64,000 nt of DNA from assembly GCA_025054935.1 (NCBI GenBank), contig JANWZD010000015.1, forward strand, positions 1 to 64,000. The letters are read 5' to 3'. Shown here piece after piece: positions 16,331 through 26,395 of this stretch (positions are counted from its first letter, which is position 1; every line of letters starts with the position of its first letter). The notes beneath the pieces were generated by a model. The model ran no database searches and was not told the origin of the DNA. It was given only the letters and a program-made list of their open reading frames with translations. Made by a program: the position numbers and the translations under genes. The DNA comes from Dehalococcoidia bacterium (lineage in GTDB: Bacteria > Chloroflexota > Dehalococcoidia > SpSt-223).

Positions 16331-17553
16331 ATGATGCCTCGGGCCTTGTAGTCTTCCAGCTCCTGCTCGGTCAGCCCGACGATGGTGCGGAACACTTCGT
16401 CGTTGTGCATGCCGGGCTTGGCGGGCCCCGTCCACTTCACCTTCCCGGGAGTGCCGCACAGCTTCGGCATCACGCCCGGCATCGGGATCTTGCCCAGCTC
16501 GGGGTCCTCAACTTCGATGATCGACTCCCGCTCCCAGAAGTAGGGGTCTTCGTAGATCTCCTTCGCGCTGTAGATCGGCGCCGAGGGAACGCCGGCCTCC
16601 TCCAGCATCTTGGTGATCTCGTCTGAGGTGTACTGCTTCGCCCAGGCAGCGATCCACTCATCGAGCTGGTCGCGATCTTCCCAGCGCCCTTCGTGGCTCA
16701 TGTATTTCGGGTTGTTGGCGACCTCCGGCATGCCCATCAGTTCGAACAGCCGCTTGAACGGGTTGTCGGCATTGGCGGCGATCACCATCCAGATGCCGTC
16801 TTTCGCTTGGTAGATATTCGATGGCGCAACTCCCGGCAGGATCGAGCCTTGGCGCTGGCGGATGTAGCCGGTCAGGGCATACTCCGGGATCGCGCCCTCG
16901 GTCATCGCGAAGACCGCTTCGGTGATTGAGACGTCGACTTCTTGCCCCTTGCCGCCGTTCAGGTCGCGGGCGCGCAGAGCGAGCAAGCCGCCGATTACGG
17001 CTTGGAGCGAGCCGAGCGAGTCTTCGAGAGAGAGCCCGACCCGCGTCGGCGGCCGGTCGGGATAGCCGGTGAGGAAGCGCAGGCCGCCCATTGCGCCGGC
17101 GGCCGACCCGAAGCCGGCGCGATTGCGGTAGCGGCCGGTCTGCCCGTAGCCGGAGACATGGATCATGATGAGGCCGGGGTTGCGCTTGCTCAGCACATCG
17201 TAGCCGCAGCCCCAGCGCTCAAGGGTGCCCGGCCGGAAGTTCTCCACCACCATGTCGGCCTTGTCGATCAGGCGGCGGGCCAGTTCTTGGCCTTCCGGCA
17301 CGCGCATGTTGATCGTCACCACCTTCTTGTTGCGCGACTGAATCGGCCAGACGAGCGCGCGCCCCTTGTATTTGGCGGGCCCCCAATCGCGCATCGGGTC
17401 CGGCGAATCGGGCGCTTCGACCTTGATCACTTCGGCGCCAAAGTCCGCAAAGAAGCGAGTGCTGAACGGACCAGCCAGCAGGCTGCCGAACTCGATGACG
17501 CGGATGCCGTCGAGGGGCATCTTGTACTCGGCGGAAGACCCGTTGGAGTTCAT
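16327..17553 (-). CDS. CaiB/BaiF family (class III) CoA-transferase
   Basis: The protein has 408 residues. It opens with GIRVIEFGSLLAGPFSTRFFADFGAEVIKVE (shown here as GIRVIEF...VIKVE), the class III hallmark. VVENFRPGTLERWG (~100) and GLSLEDSLGSLQAVIG (~172) follow; the Asp in EDSLG is the residue that forms the acyl-anhydride intermediate. It moves CoA from an acyl-CoA donor to a carboxylic acid. Class III enzymes act on carnitine, formyl/oxalate, succinate/citramalate, itaconate and others. The coupled HMG-CoA-lyase-type gene suggests an acceptor such as a branched hydroxy-dicarboxylate (inference). GGGAACG precedes the ATG. Confidence 0.9.
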   Translation of the reverse strand: MNSNGSSAEYKMPLDGIRVIEFGSLLAGPFSTRFFADFGAEVIKVEAPDSPDPMRDWGPAKYKGRALVWPIQSRNKKVVTINMRVPEGQELARRLIDKADMVVENFRPGTLERWGCGYDVLSKRNPGLIMIHVSGYGQTGRYRNRAGFGSAAGAMGGLRFLTGYPDRPPTRVGLSLEDSLGSLQAVIGGLLALRARDLNGGKGQEVDVSITEAVFAMTEGAIPEYALTGYIRQRQGSILPGVAPSNIYQAKDGIWMVIAANADNPFKRLFELMGMPEVANNPKYMSHEGRWEDRDQLDEWIAAWAKQYTSDEITKMLEEAGVPSAPIYSAKEIYEDPYFWERESIIEVEDPELGKIPMPGVMPKLCGTPGKVKWTGPAKPGMHNDEVFRTIVGLTEQELEDYKARGII

Positions 17554-17568
17554 CGCTTTTCGTTCCCC

Positions 17569-18255
17569 TTATCGTTGTGCGGCGACCATGGAGGGTCGCT
17601 CAAGCGCATCCGGCGGCCGGAATTCGGGCAGGCCGGCCAAATAATCGAGCGCCTCTTGCAGCGACACCACATCGCCGTATTTCGCGTGAATATCAAAAAG
17701 GTTGGCCTCATGCGGGCCCGGGGCGCGGTCGCCCACCGCCTCGCGGACGACGATCGTCCGGAAGCCGTTCTGGACGCCATCGACCGCCGTCGCCCGCACG
17801 CAGCCGCTTGTGGTCACTCCCGAGATGATCACGGTGTCGCACCGCTGGCCGGTCAGCAGGGAGGCGAGGTTTGTGCCGAAGAAGCCGCTGGCAAACTTCT
17901 TGACGATGACATGCTCGCCGGGCTGCGGCGCGAGGCGCGGGTCGATCTCCGTCCAGCGCGAGCCGGCGCCGAGGTGCGCAAGCGCCGGCACTTTCTTGAT
18001 AAACCAGCCGGCATCGCGGAACCCCTCGTCGTAGATGACGGTGGTATAGGCGATCGGGATCCGCTTCTCGCGCGCTGCTGCGAGCAGTTGGCGGGCCGCC
18101 TCGACTTCGCGATCGTAGTTCGACCCGAGCGGACATTCCGGATCGGTAAACCCGATCACCCAGTCGATCAGCACCAGCGCCGGCCGTTCGCCGAACCCGA
18201 CGAGATTGCTGAACCCCTTCCGTTTATATTCGGCGGCAGTCGCTTCGTCGCTCAT
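17569..18255 (-). CDS. Isochorismatase-family cysteine hydrolase
   Basis: The protein has 228 residues. The Cys-hydrolase triad is visible: Asp in ALVLIDWVIGFTD (~30), Lys in HVIVKKFASGFFGT (~116) and the nucleophile Cys in ISGVTTSGCVRATAVDG (~155). The cis-peptide motif before the Cys is normal. The N-terminal region (AAEYKRKGF) resembles N-carbamoylsarcosine amidase and maleamate amidohydrolase relatives more than isochorismatase proper, so amide or carbamoyl hydrolysis is likelier. I start at the ATG at 18255, just after GGCGAGG; a longer frame to 18537 runs into the CPBP gene. It is 15 nt upstream of the CoA-transferase and probably in its operon. Confidence 0.85.
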   Translation of the reverse strand: MSDEATAAEYKRKGFSNLVGFGERPALVLIDWVIGFTDPECPLGSNYDREVEAARQLLAAAREKRIPIAYTTVIYDEGFRDAGWFIKKVPALAHLGAGSRWTEIDPRLAPQPGEHVIVKKFASGFFGTNLASLLTGQRCDTVIISGVTTSGCVRATAVDGVQNGFRTIVVREAVGDRAPGPHEANLFDIHAKYGDVVSLQEALDYLAGLPEFRPPDALERPSMVAAQR

Positions 18256-18338
18256 CCTCGCCCTCCGCTGGCCGGTATAACGCGCCGCAGCTGTTCGCAA
18301 CGCGCCAGCATCCGATTGTATCAGTTTTGCCTGCCGCT

Positions 18339-19079
18339 CTAGCGTGCCAGCAGGAGCAGGGCAGTGGCGTAGGCATTGGCGACAGCATGCCCGACCAGCG
18401 GCGGAAGCAGCGAGCCAGAAGCGGCGCGCAGCCATGTTAGGAGGCCGCCCAGCAGCAGCACTTGACCGAGCGCGAGGAGGTCGTTGCCGTACGTTCCAGC
18501 ATGGACGAGGGCAAAGATGCCGGTCGTCAGCGCCCAAGCCGTCCTCGTTCCCCAGCGGGGGGCAAGAGCGCCATAGAGTGCGCCGCGGTAAACCAGCTCT
18601 TCGACCGGCGGCGCGACGATCACAACCGCGACTGCCATCAGGAGGGTGTCGAGGCTGCTGCTGACGAGGGAGACAAGCTGCGGCGGAACGATCGGCTGCC
18701 CCGCACTGAGCAGCGCGAGATCGATCGCGAGCGCGAGGGCAAGCGCCGCTGCGGCTGCGCGCCAGAGCGGCAGCCGACTCGGCACCAATCCGAGCGCCCG
18801 TCGCGGTTCAGGCCAGCTGCGCGCGAAGACCCCGAGCGCCGCGAGCGTCAGCGCGCCTCCGACGATGCTGATCGCGCCGACGGTCGCGCCGTGACGCGGT
18901 GCGGCAGTGCCCGCTTCCACCATGAGGCTGAGGAGCGGCGCGACCAGCACAAAGGCGGCAAGCGGCGCGAGGGCAAGGTGGACGAGCAGGAGGATCGCCG
19001 CCCCCGCGAGCGGCACGCCGGGAGGCGCCGCTTCTCTCGGCGCTCGCTCGGGCGGTCCTTCCGCTGCTGCCGTCGCCAT
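18339..19079 (-). CDS. CPBP-family intramembrane glutamic/metalloprotease
   Basis: The protein has 246 residues and about seven hydrophobic segments. The CPBP/Abi catalytic motifs are present: EELVYRGALYGAL (~160) with the Glu-Glu and Arg, FALVHAGTYGND (~193) with a His, and GHAVANAYATA (~232) with a second His. Such proteins cleave membrane substrates or act in CAAX-like processing, peptide maturation or immunity. It lies 10 nt after pgl and is transcribed with the pentose phosphate genes, but no functional tie is evident. The N-terminus (1-22) is a charged cytoplasmic tail. Confidence 0.85.
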   Translation of the reverse strand: MATAAAEGPPERAPREAAPPGVPLAGAAILLLVHLALAPLAAFVLVAPLLSLMVEAGTAAPRHGATVGAISIVGGALTLAALGVFARSWPEPRRALGLVPSRLPLWRAAAAALALALAIDLALLSAGQPIVPPQLVSLVSSSLDTLLMAVAVVIVAPPVEELVYRGALYGALAPRWGTRTAWALTTGIFALVHAGTYGNDLLALGQVLLLGGLLTWLRAASGSLLPPLVGHAVANAYATALLLLAR

Positions 19080-19089
19080 AGCGGAGCGC

Positions 19090-19869
19090 TTATCGATCCT
19101 GAGGGAGGAGCGCCGCCGCCTCCTCGTCGAGCAGCCAGAGCGGCAGCGTCGCTCCGCCGTAGATCAGCTGCGCCGGCCAGAGGTCAGGCTGCCAAGGGCC
19201 GCAGAGGACATTCCGCACCGCCGCAGCTTTGCTCTTCCCGGCCACGAGGAAGATCCGCTCGCGCGCGGCGTTGATCAGGCGGGGCGTGAAAGTCAGCCGC
19301 CGCACGTCGGGCGACGACCCAGCCGTGCCGGGCGAGGGCGGGTCGCCGTCGACGACGAGCCGGTCGCCGGAACGGAGCTGCCGGGAGCGAGGAAAGAGCG
19401 AGGCGGTATGCCCGTCTTCGCCAAGCCCGAGCAGGATGACGTCAAAGACGGGAATGCCTGCCGGCGTGCCGAAGACGTGTCGGAGCGTCGCTTCATAGGC
19501 AGCGGCGGCCGCGGCGAGGTCGGTCTGGTCGGCAGGCATGCGGTAGACCGAATGCGGCGGGATCGGCACGTGGGCGAGGAGCGTTTCGACAGCCATTCGG
19601 TAATTACTCGCCGGGTGGTCGGGCGGCACTGCGCGCTCGTCGCTCCAGAACACCTCGACCTTCGACCAGTCGATCTGAGAGCGGAAGGGCTCGCAAACGA
19701 GCCCTTCGTAGGTAGCGCGCGGCGTGCTGCCGCCGGCGAGGGCAATCCGGAAAACCCCCATCGCGTCGACCGCGGCGTGGGCGAGGTGGGCAATCCGCTG
19801 CGCCGCGGCAGAGGCGAGCTCTGCCGGCGTTTTCACGACCACGATGGTGCCGCGGCGGGCGAGGCTCAT
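19090..19869 (-). CDS. pgl: 6-Phosphogluconolactonase
   Basis: The protein has 259 residues. Family motifs are RIALAGGSTPRATYEGL (~41-57), WSKVEVFWSDERAVPPDHPASNY (here WSKVEVFWSDERAVPP, ~68) and DVILLGLGEDGHTASLFP (~142), the last carrying the catalytic His. It hydrolyses 6-phosphoglucono-lactone to 6-phosphogluconate, the second step of the oxidative pentose phosphate pathway. The start overlaps the opcA stop by ATGA, giving the order zwf-opcA-pgl. The next enzyme of the pathway (gnd) is not in the window. Confidence 0.93.
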   Translation of the reverse strand: MSLARRGTIVVVKTPAELASAAAQRIAHLAHAAVDAMGVFRIALAGGSTPRATYEGLVCEPFRSQIDWSKVEVFWSDERAVPPDHPASNYRMAVETLLAHVPIPPHSVYRMPADQTDLAAAAAAYEATLRHVFGTPAGIPVFDVILLGLGEDGHTASLFPRSRQLRSGDRLVVDGDPPSPGTAGSSPDVRRLTFTPRLINAARERIFLVAGKSKAAAVRNVLCGPWQPDLWPAQLIYGGATLPLWLLDEEAAALLPQDR

Positions 19870-20939
19870 CGGCGCGCGAGCAGCGCGGCAACACGCAGCG
19901 CTGCCTCCCAGTCCGGGTCTCGGCCGCGGCGCAGCAAGGCGGAGGCGAGCAGCGCCCCGTCATCGGGAATGACCAGCCGCTCGTGACGCGCGATACTCGG
20001 CGCGCCCGCACGCGCAATGCGCGCGTCGGCGTTCGTGTCGCCCGCGGTGATGACGAGGTGCGCGTCTCCCGCCTCGACGGCGAGCTGCCGCAGGCCGGGC
20101 GGGCCGTTCTCCGAAACGAAGGTGAGCGCCACTTCCCCGCCCGGCCGCACGAGGGAGCGGCGACTCCGGTCGCCGCCGCTTGATGGCAGCGCCGCGTGCC
20201 AGCCGAGGGCGGCAGCGAGCCAGCCGACGAGCAGGAGCGCCTCGACAGGCGCCCCGGCATCGCTGACGGTGAGGGCGCGGATCTCCCCGATGGCGGTCGC
20301 GAGCGGCGGCAGGTCGAAGAGGGCGGCGACAAGATCGCGCCACGGGCGAAGCCGTCCCCAGGCGAGGTCCGTGATGGGCGGGCCGGTGGCGAGCAGGTCT
20401 GCGAGAGGACCTACTCCTTCCTCGCCGAGCGCGGCTGAATCCACTACGAACTGGTCGGCGAAGGCGAGCAGCTCGATGAACGTCGACTCGCCAAAGGGGG
20501 GAAGCCCAGCCCACCAGATGATGACCGGGAGGTCGGCCTCAAGGACCGGCGCGATTAGTTCGACAAGGTGACGCGCAGCGTTTCCCCCTGCCTCGACCTC
20601 CACCGTCTCGTAGACGACGGGGCATTCGCTCCCTTCCTCGAGGCGGCAGCGCACAGCGATCTGGGCACGCACCTCATCAGCAGCAGCGGGGTCGAGCCGC
20701 ACGCGCGCCAACCGCGACGGATGGACCCGGCCGAGCGTGCCGAGCAGGCGGTCGGCAGTTGCAGCCGAGCGGGGGTCGCTCGAGATAGCGACAAGGTTGA
20801 GCATGCGCGCCCGCGCTGCCGCGCCTACTCCCAGCGTTCGGGTGGTCTGGCGCGTCAGCTCTGCGAGCGCCTCTTCGACGCCGAGGGTCGAGGCGAATGG
20901 CTGTGCCCAGCTCGCTGCGCAGGAGTTCTGGTCGGGCAT
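19866..20939 (-). CDS. opcA: OpcA-type glucose-6-phosphate dehydrogenase assembly protein
   Basis: The protein has 357 residues. It has RMLNLVAISSDPRSA (~45), the typical beta-strand core LEADLPVIIWWAGLPPFGE (~135) and FVVDSAALGEEGV (~160), as in OpcA of cyanobacteria and actinobacteria. OpcA binds and allosterically activates or assembles G6PDH, often under redox control. The ATG at 20939 has GGAG upstream and lies 10 nt after zwf. Placement between zwf and pgl strongly supports the call. No conserved Cys pair for redox control is obvious. Confidence 0.9.
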   Translation of the reverse strand: MPDQNSCAASWAQPFASTLGVEEALAELTRQTTRTLGVGAAARARMLNLVAISSDPRSAATADRLLGTLGRVHPSRLARVRLDPAAADEVRAQIAVRCRLEEGSECPVVYETVEVEAGGNAARHLVELIAPVLEADLPVIIWWAGLPPFGESTFIELLAFADQFVVDSAALGEEGVGPLADLLATGPPITDLAWGRLRPWRDLVAALFDLPPLATAIGEIRALTVSDAGAPVEALLLVGWLAAALGWHAALPSSGGDRSRRSLVRPGGEVALTFVSENGPPGLRQLAVEAGDAHLVITAGDTNADARIARAGAPSIARHERLVIPDDGALLASALLRRGRDPDWEAALRVAALLARR

Positions 20940-20949
20940 CGGCGCTCTC

Positions 20950-22467
<1,518 letters not shown>

Positions 22468-22498
22468 CCCATCCTTCCGCATCTGCAGCAGCATCGAG

Positions 22499-22504
22499 AT
22501 TGTA
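22499..22504 (-). promoter_or_regulatory. Candidate -10 box of the zwf operon
   Basis: TACAAT on the minus strand, about 31 nt upstream of the zwf ATG. It predicts a ~25-nt leader containing the GGAAGGA ribosome site. The -35 region is weak. Confidence 0.4.
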
Positions 22505-22563
22505 GGGGGGCGGTGAGCCGGCGTGACAGGGCGGGGTACTATTTCTGGGGAGGAGATCGCCCT

Positions 22564-23529
22564 ATGCAGCCGACTGACCGCGCCGCTGGGCCGCTTCGGG
22601 TGGCGCTGACGGGGGGTGCCACCGAGCTCGGCCTTGTCGTGACCGAGAAGCTTGCTCGCGCCGGGATTGAGGTGAGCGCGATCGTGCGCCACGGGTGGCA
22701 TCTCAATCGGGTCAAGCGCGCGGGCGGACGGCCTGTTGAAGCAGACACCACGCGAGCGGGAGCGCTGGCAGCGGCGTTCCGCGGCGCGGCGGTTGTCCTC
22801 CACCTCTCCCCGCAAGTGACCAACACCCTGCTTCACGACGGCCGCGCTTGGCGGGGCTGGAGGCGACGGCTGCCGCTCGAGGCGAGTGCGGTGGTCGACG
22901 CCGCGCGCGCCGCCGGCGTGCCGTATCTGGTTGTCGGCAGTTACGCTGCGCTCTACGGCGAGGCACGCGATGCGACGGAAGAGACGCCCATCGCCCCGCC
23001 GGACGACCCCGTCTTTGCCGCTGCTGCCGAAGCAGAGCGCATCGTTCAAGCCGGCGGCGTGCCGTCGTGCCTTGTCCGGCTTGGCTTCCTCTACGGACCG
23101 CAGTCGAAGGACCTGTCGCGCTATGTCACCTCATTCCAGCTGTTCCGGCCCTACTATGCGGGCCCGGAGGACACGCTGGGCAACTGGGTGCATTTTGAGG
23201 ATGCCGCTGATGCGCTGCTGCGGATCGTCGAACGGCGGCCGGCAGCGCCGATCCTCAATGTCGTTGATGGCCACCCCGTGAACTTCGGGACGGTGATCGA
23301 CCGCTTCGCTGCGCTGATGGGCTTTCGTCGGCCCGGCCACCTGCCGCTAGCGCTGCGCCGGGTCTATCAATTTTTCATCTGGCGGCCGCAGCAGGTGCTG
23401 CTCGACACGACGACGACGGTCCGCAACGACCTCGCGCGCGCCCTGCTCGGCTGGGCGCCGCGCTTCCCGAGCTACGAGGACGGGCTGCAGCAGACGGTGG
23501 CCGTCTGGCGCGAGCGCGGCCGGCCGTGA
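22564..23529 (+). CDS. NAD-dependent epimerase/dehydratase-like (extended SDR) protein
   Basis: The protein has 321 residues. The N-terminal RVALTGGATELGLVVTEKL (~12) is a Rossmann GxxGxxG motif. VVLHLSPQVTN (~80) replaces the usual V-H-L-A-A motif, and YLVVGSYAALYGEAR (~122) corresponds to the catalytic Ser/Tyr strand. The expected Tyr-x3-Lys is not clean (Tyr followed by Gly-Glu-Ala), so catalysis may differ. FLYGPQSKDLSRYV and GNWVHFEDAADALL complete the substrate-domain motifs. ATG 22564 follows GGGGAGGAG. It is divergent from zwf; a 3-beta-HSD/sugar-epimerase-like reaction is plausible but the substrate is unknown. Confidence 0.82.
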   Translation: MQPTDRAAGPLRVALTGGATELGLVVTEKLARAGIEVSAIVRHGWHLNRVKRAGGRPVEADTTRAGALAAAFRGAAVVLHLSPQVTNTLLHDGRAWRGWRRRLPLEASAVVDAARAAGVPYLVVGSYAALYGEARDATEETPIAPPDDPVFAAAAEAERIVQAGGVPSCLVRLGFLYGPQSKDLSRYVTSFQLFRPYYAGPEDTLGNWVHFEDAADALLRIVERRPAAPILNVVDGHPVNFGTVIDRFAALMGFRRPGHLPLALRRVYQFFIWRPQQVLLDTTTTVRNDLARALLGWAPRFPSYEDGLQQTVAVWRERGRP

Positions 23530-23546
23530 CGTAAGCCAGAAAGGCG

Positions 23547-23903
23547 TCAGTTCCGCGTCACCTCTTCAACTGCGCACAGAACGTAGAACTTGAAGTCGCT
23601 TCGCCCTTTCGGCCCGCGCTCCTCCGGGATGGGGTGCTGCTCGAACCACTCGCGGTACTTCCGATAGTGGTCGAGGTCGCGGTAGTGCATCTCCGCGACG
23701 CGGTACAGCTTCACCGTCTGCTCAACCTCCGCCGCGCCGCCGCTCGTCGTCGTCACCGGCGCCAGAACAGTATTGAAGACGATCTTCTCGATATACGGGT
23801 TGGCGAGGATGTCGGGAACATGCACCTCCCACAGCCAGCGGTCGTACTCCTCGGGGGTGACGCCAGGCATTAAGTCGTACCCGACGAGCGCTTTCACCGT
23901 CAT
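23547..23903 (-). CDS. EthD-like dimeric alpha/beta-barrel protein
   Basis: The protein has 118 residues with ferredoxin-like barrel features: KALVGYDLMPGVTPEEYDRWL at its start (~4-24) and a conserved Tyr/His-rich helix MHYRDLDHYRKYREWFEQHP (~74-93). Family members act as small oxygenases, heme-degradation or EthD-type proteins, or as stabilising partners. No cofactor site can be assigned. Its start overlaps the stop of the split-barrel flavoprotein by ATGA, so the two are expressed together and may form a functional pair. Confidence 0.65.
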   Translation of the reverse strand: MTVKALVGYDLMPGVTPEEYDRWLWEVHVPDILANPYIEKIVFNTVLAPVTTTSGGAAEVEQTVKLYRVAEMHYRDLDHYRKYREWFEQHPIPEERGPKGRSDFKFYVLCAVEEVTRN

Positions 23904-24451
23904 CGGACCTCCCAGGTGTAGCTTTCTGGCCCGCCCGCGAATCCTTCTGCCCGCACCTGCAGCGGCTGGATGTGCACGCCGATGAGCTCGGCGACGATAT
24001 TCGCGCGGTCACGCACTGGGGCGAGCGTGCGGCCCTCCGCCAGATTGATCGCCGTCTGTCGCTCAAACCGCTCGACCAGTTCCTCATCGCTCAAAAAGTG
24101 AGCAATCCCGCGCAGGAAGACGACCCGCGGCACCTGCACCTGCCAGTCGTAGACATGCGGCCGAAGGTTGCGGTTGCTCCGGTGCGGCGGCCCAACCCAA
24201 ACAATCTCGGTCTGGGGCCGGCGCCGCCAATGGGCGAGCCGTTTATGCACCTTCCGCTGGATGAGATCGACGGACCAGTCGTCGTTGATCGGCGCCACCA
24301 TCGTTCGCCCGACTGGAAAGCCGGCGCGATTGATCGTGAACACCTGCGCGAAGCCGGCTTCCTCACGCAGGAACCGCATCACCCGCCGCTGGATCTCTTC
24401 GAGGGGCGGCGGCGCGGCGCCGCCAGCACGCTCGTTCGGTTGAAACTGCAT
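23900..24451 (-). CDS. FMN-binding split-barrel (pyridoxamine-phosphate-oxidase-like) protein
   Basis: The protein has 183 residues. The core resembles PNPOx/deazaflavin-dependent nitroreductase split barrels: GFAQVFTINRAGFPVGRTMVAP (written here as FAQVFTINRAGFP, ~34-47), then a KVHKRLAHWRRRPQTEIVW segment (~68) and a VRFLRG-like strand (PRVVFLRGIAHFLSD, ~108). It likely binds FMN or F420 and reduces or oxidises a small molecule; the substrate is not predictable. The start has GAGGAGGGG upstream. It forms a two-gene unit with the EthD-like protein. Confidence 0.7.
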   Translation of the reverse strand: MQFQPNERAGGAAPPPLEEIQRRVMRFLREEAGFAQVFTINRAGFPVGRTMVAPINDDWSVDLIQRKVHKRLAHWRRRPQTEIVWVGPPHRSNRNLRPHVYDWQVQVPRVVFLRGIAHFLSDEELVERFERQTAINLAEGRTLAPVRDRANIVAELIGVHIQPLQVRAEGFAGGPESYTWEVR

Positions 24452-24487
24452 CGCTTCCCCTCCTCAGAAATGGGCAGTGGCATAGCG

Positions 24488-24508
24488 AGCTGCCCGAAGC
24501 GGGCAGCT
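24488..24508 (-). other. Perfect 9-bp hairpin without U-tract
   Basis: AGCTGCCCG and CGGGCAGCT pair around AAG. It sits between the VOC gene and the split-barrel gene, both read on the minus strand. There is no following U-run, so it may be an attenuator, a Rho-dependent end or an mRNA stabiliser. Confidence 0.35.
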
Positions 24509-24582
24509 GCCAGCGCAAGCAGAAGAGCAGCGCAAGGTGCCACGACGGCGCTCCGTCCGGGCAGGGAGGGCGCGCCCCTCCC

Positions 24583-25464
24583 CTACCCGACCACGTCGAA
24601 GGCGGCGCCGTGAGCATCGGCAGGGTCGATGGTGAAGCACGGGCGGCCATCGTCGCGCGGCACAATCGGGGAGACCCGCACCCCGCGCTCGGCAAGGAAG
24701 CGGCGCGCGGCGTCCAGGTCGCTCGCCTCGAGCGTCAGAAGAAACGGTCCCGGCCCGCGCCTCTCGAGCATCTCGCGCGCCGTCCCGTTTCCGGTCGGCT
24801 CAACGAGCGCGATTTCTCCATCGCCCGTCGTGATCAGCCGCGCCCGCCCGCCGAGCCGCGGCGCGGCGAACGCCGGCCCGGCGGTCAGCTCGTAGCGGCG
24901 CTGATATTCGGCGGCGACGGCGTCGACATCCGGCACGGCGAGCGTGATGCGCGCAACGCGGCGGACGGGCAGCTGGGGCGGCGCGAAGAACCCCGCCCGT
25001 TCGAGGTCGGGGAGGCGCTCCGCCTCAGGCGGCCACTGGATGAGGAAGGGATACACGCGCTGCTCGTGGGGGAGCATCGCGAACATCCGCCAGCGTACGG
25101 TCACGCCGTCGTCGCGCAGGCGCTGATGCTCGGCGGGCGGGCTGTGCGGCACTTGACGCTCCGTCAGCCGCCGGTGGTCGCCGTCGAGGTCATCCGTGCC
25201 GACCGCAAACCGCCAGATCCCTCCGCCCTGCGCCAGCCAGTCGAAGAATGCCGGATTGCCCTCCGCCCGCACTTTCGCCTCGTCATAAGCGCCGAACAGC
25301 TCAAGGTAGTTGAGCGAGCCCGGGAAATGAACGAGGCCGTTGTGGGTGCCGCGCGGATGCCGTCCGCCGTAGCGGCAGTTCAGCCCAAGCCGCTCGCGGT
25401 AGTCGGCGATCGCCGCCGGCACGTCAGCGACGATCAGCATCGTGTGGTCGACGCGGGTGATCAT
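24583..25464 (-). CDS. Two-domain VOC (glyoxalase/dioxygenase superfamily) protein
   Basis: The protein has 293 residues: two VOC modules, ~1-140 and ~155-293. The first (VDHTMLIVADVPAAIADY) resembles Glyoxalase_3-type modules. The second (ARITLAVPDVDAVAAEYQRRY and PRLGGRARLI) is a standard betaalphabetabetabeta unit. Possible metal ligands are His7, Glu75-like and His in late strands, but the set is incomplete, so I do not assign an enzyme. The family includes glyoxalases, ring-cleaving dioxygenases and resistance proteins. It is followed by two small minus-strand genes 130 nt downstream. Confidence 0.75.
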   Translation of the reverse strand: MITRVDHTMLIVADVPAAIADYRERLGLNCRYGGRHPRGTHNGLVHFPGSLNYLELFGAYDEAKVRAEGNPAFFDWLAQGGGIWRFAVGTDDLDGDHRRLTERQVPHSPPAEHQRLRDDGVTVRWRMFAMLPHEQRVYPFLIQWPPEAERLPDLERAGFFAPPQLPVRRVARITLAVPDVDAVAAEYQRRYELTAGPAFAAPRLGGRARLITTGDGEIALVEPTGNGTAREMLERRGPGPFLLTLEASDLDAARRFLAERGVRVSPIVPRDDGRPCFTIDPADAHGAAFDVVG

Positions 25465-25870
25465 CTCTTCCCTACTGTAGCGCGGTGTAACTGTGATGGT
25501 TCGGCATGATACGCGCTCTGCGCGCGCGGCGATAGGGGCGCCGATCTCGGTCTCTGCCGATGGTCAGCCGATGCCGGCCGCGCCCGGACGGGGAGCTGTG
25601 CAGCAAGAGCGCGCTGGTCAGACTGAGCGGCGGCGAGGCTGGCCGCAGTCAACGCCGACCAGCTTCCGCCCCCCTGCAGCGGCTGGACGACCGCTGACGC
25701 GCTCAGGCCGAGGGCTGGCGCTCCTTGGGCGCGGCAGTCGTATCGCGCAAAAGCTCCCCTCTTCCTCGGCGGCGTTTCGGAGAGCAGGGGCATGGAGCCG
25801 GGAATGTACCGTCGCGCTGCGGCTCGTCTCACCGCGCAGAGCAGCGGCGCAAGGGAGAGTACGCCTCGCC
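25465..25870. other. Intergenic stretch, no gene recognised
   Basis: About 400 bases between the Nudix gene and the VOC gene. Frames are open on both strands, but products are low-complexity Ala/Arg/Ser sequences with no ribosome site. I see no RNA gene or repeat. Confidence 0.45.
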
Positions 25871-26395
25871 TTACGAGGTTGAGGGGGCGGTCGAGGGGTC
25901 CCGACGGCCCAGCCACTCTTCGAGAGCCCAGCGGTGGCTAGGAAACGCGAGCTCGTCCCAGGGGATTTCTTCAGGCAGAAACTGCCCGACTTCGAGGGTC
26001 TCGTGGCTCGTGGCGGCGGGCGTGCCTCCCGTCACTTCGGCGAGGTAGAGCACGTTAATCACGCCTGCCTCGACGCGGGTGTAGACATTCAGCAGCCGCG
26101 ACACGGCAATTTCGAGGCCGGTCTCCTCGAGCGTTTCGCGGGCAGCGCCGGCCTCGAGCGTTTCGCCAAGCTCGAGGAACCCTGCCGGCAGGCCCCATTT
26201 CCCTTTCTGCGGCTCAACCCCGCGCCGGACGAGGACGACGCGGCCATCGTGGACGACCACCGCGCCGACGACAATCTTCGGGTTCTGGTAGTGGATCGCG
26301 CCGCAGTCGTCGCACACCAAGCGGGGGCGCGTGTCGCCGGGAGGCACTCGCTCCCGCAGCTTGCCGCCGCAATCAGGACAAAATCGCGCGGTCAT
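25871..26395 (-). CDS. Nudix hydrolase with N-terminal zinc ribbon
   Basis: The protein has 174 residues. Residues 1-35 hold a four-Cys zinc ribbon (FCPDCGGKL and VCDDCGAIHYQNPK), as in NudC-type NADH pyrophosphatases. The Nudix box GFLELGETLEAGAARETLEETGLE (residues ~72-95) has all the Glu and Arg residues of GX5EX7REUXEEXGU. It should hydrolyse a nucleoside diphosphate linked to another group; without the NudC SQPWPFPxS motif, NADH specificity cannot be claimed. Its start overlaps the VWA gene stop by ATGA, so it is the last gene of the MoxR-VWA-Nudix operon. Confidence 0.88.
   Translation of the reverse strand: MTARFCPDCGGKLRERVPPGDTRPRLVCDDCGAIHYQNPKIVVGAVVVHDGRVVLVRRGVEPQKGKWGLPAGFLELGETLEAGAARETLEETGLEIAVSRLLNVYTRVEAGVINVLYLAEVTGGTPAATSHETLEVGQFLPEEIPWDELAFPSHRWALEEWLGRRDPSTAPSTS

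Noticed and set aside
25461-25916. 151-codon minus-strand frame between the Nudix and VOC genes
   Set aside because: It overlaps the Nudix C-terminus and has no start signal or domain.
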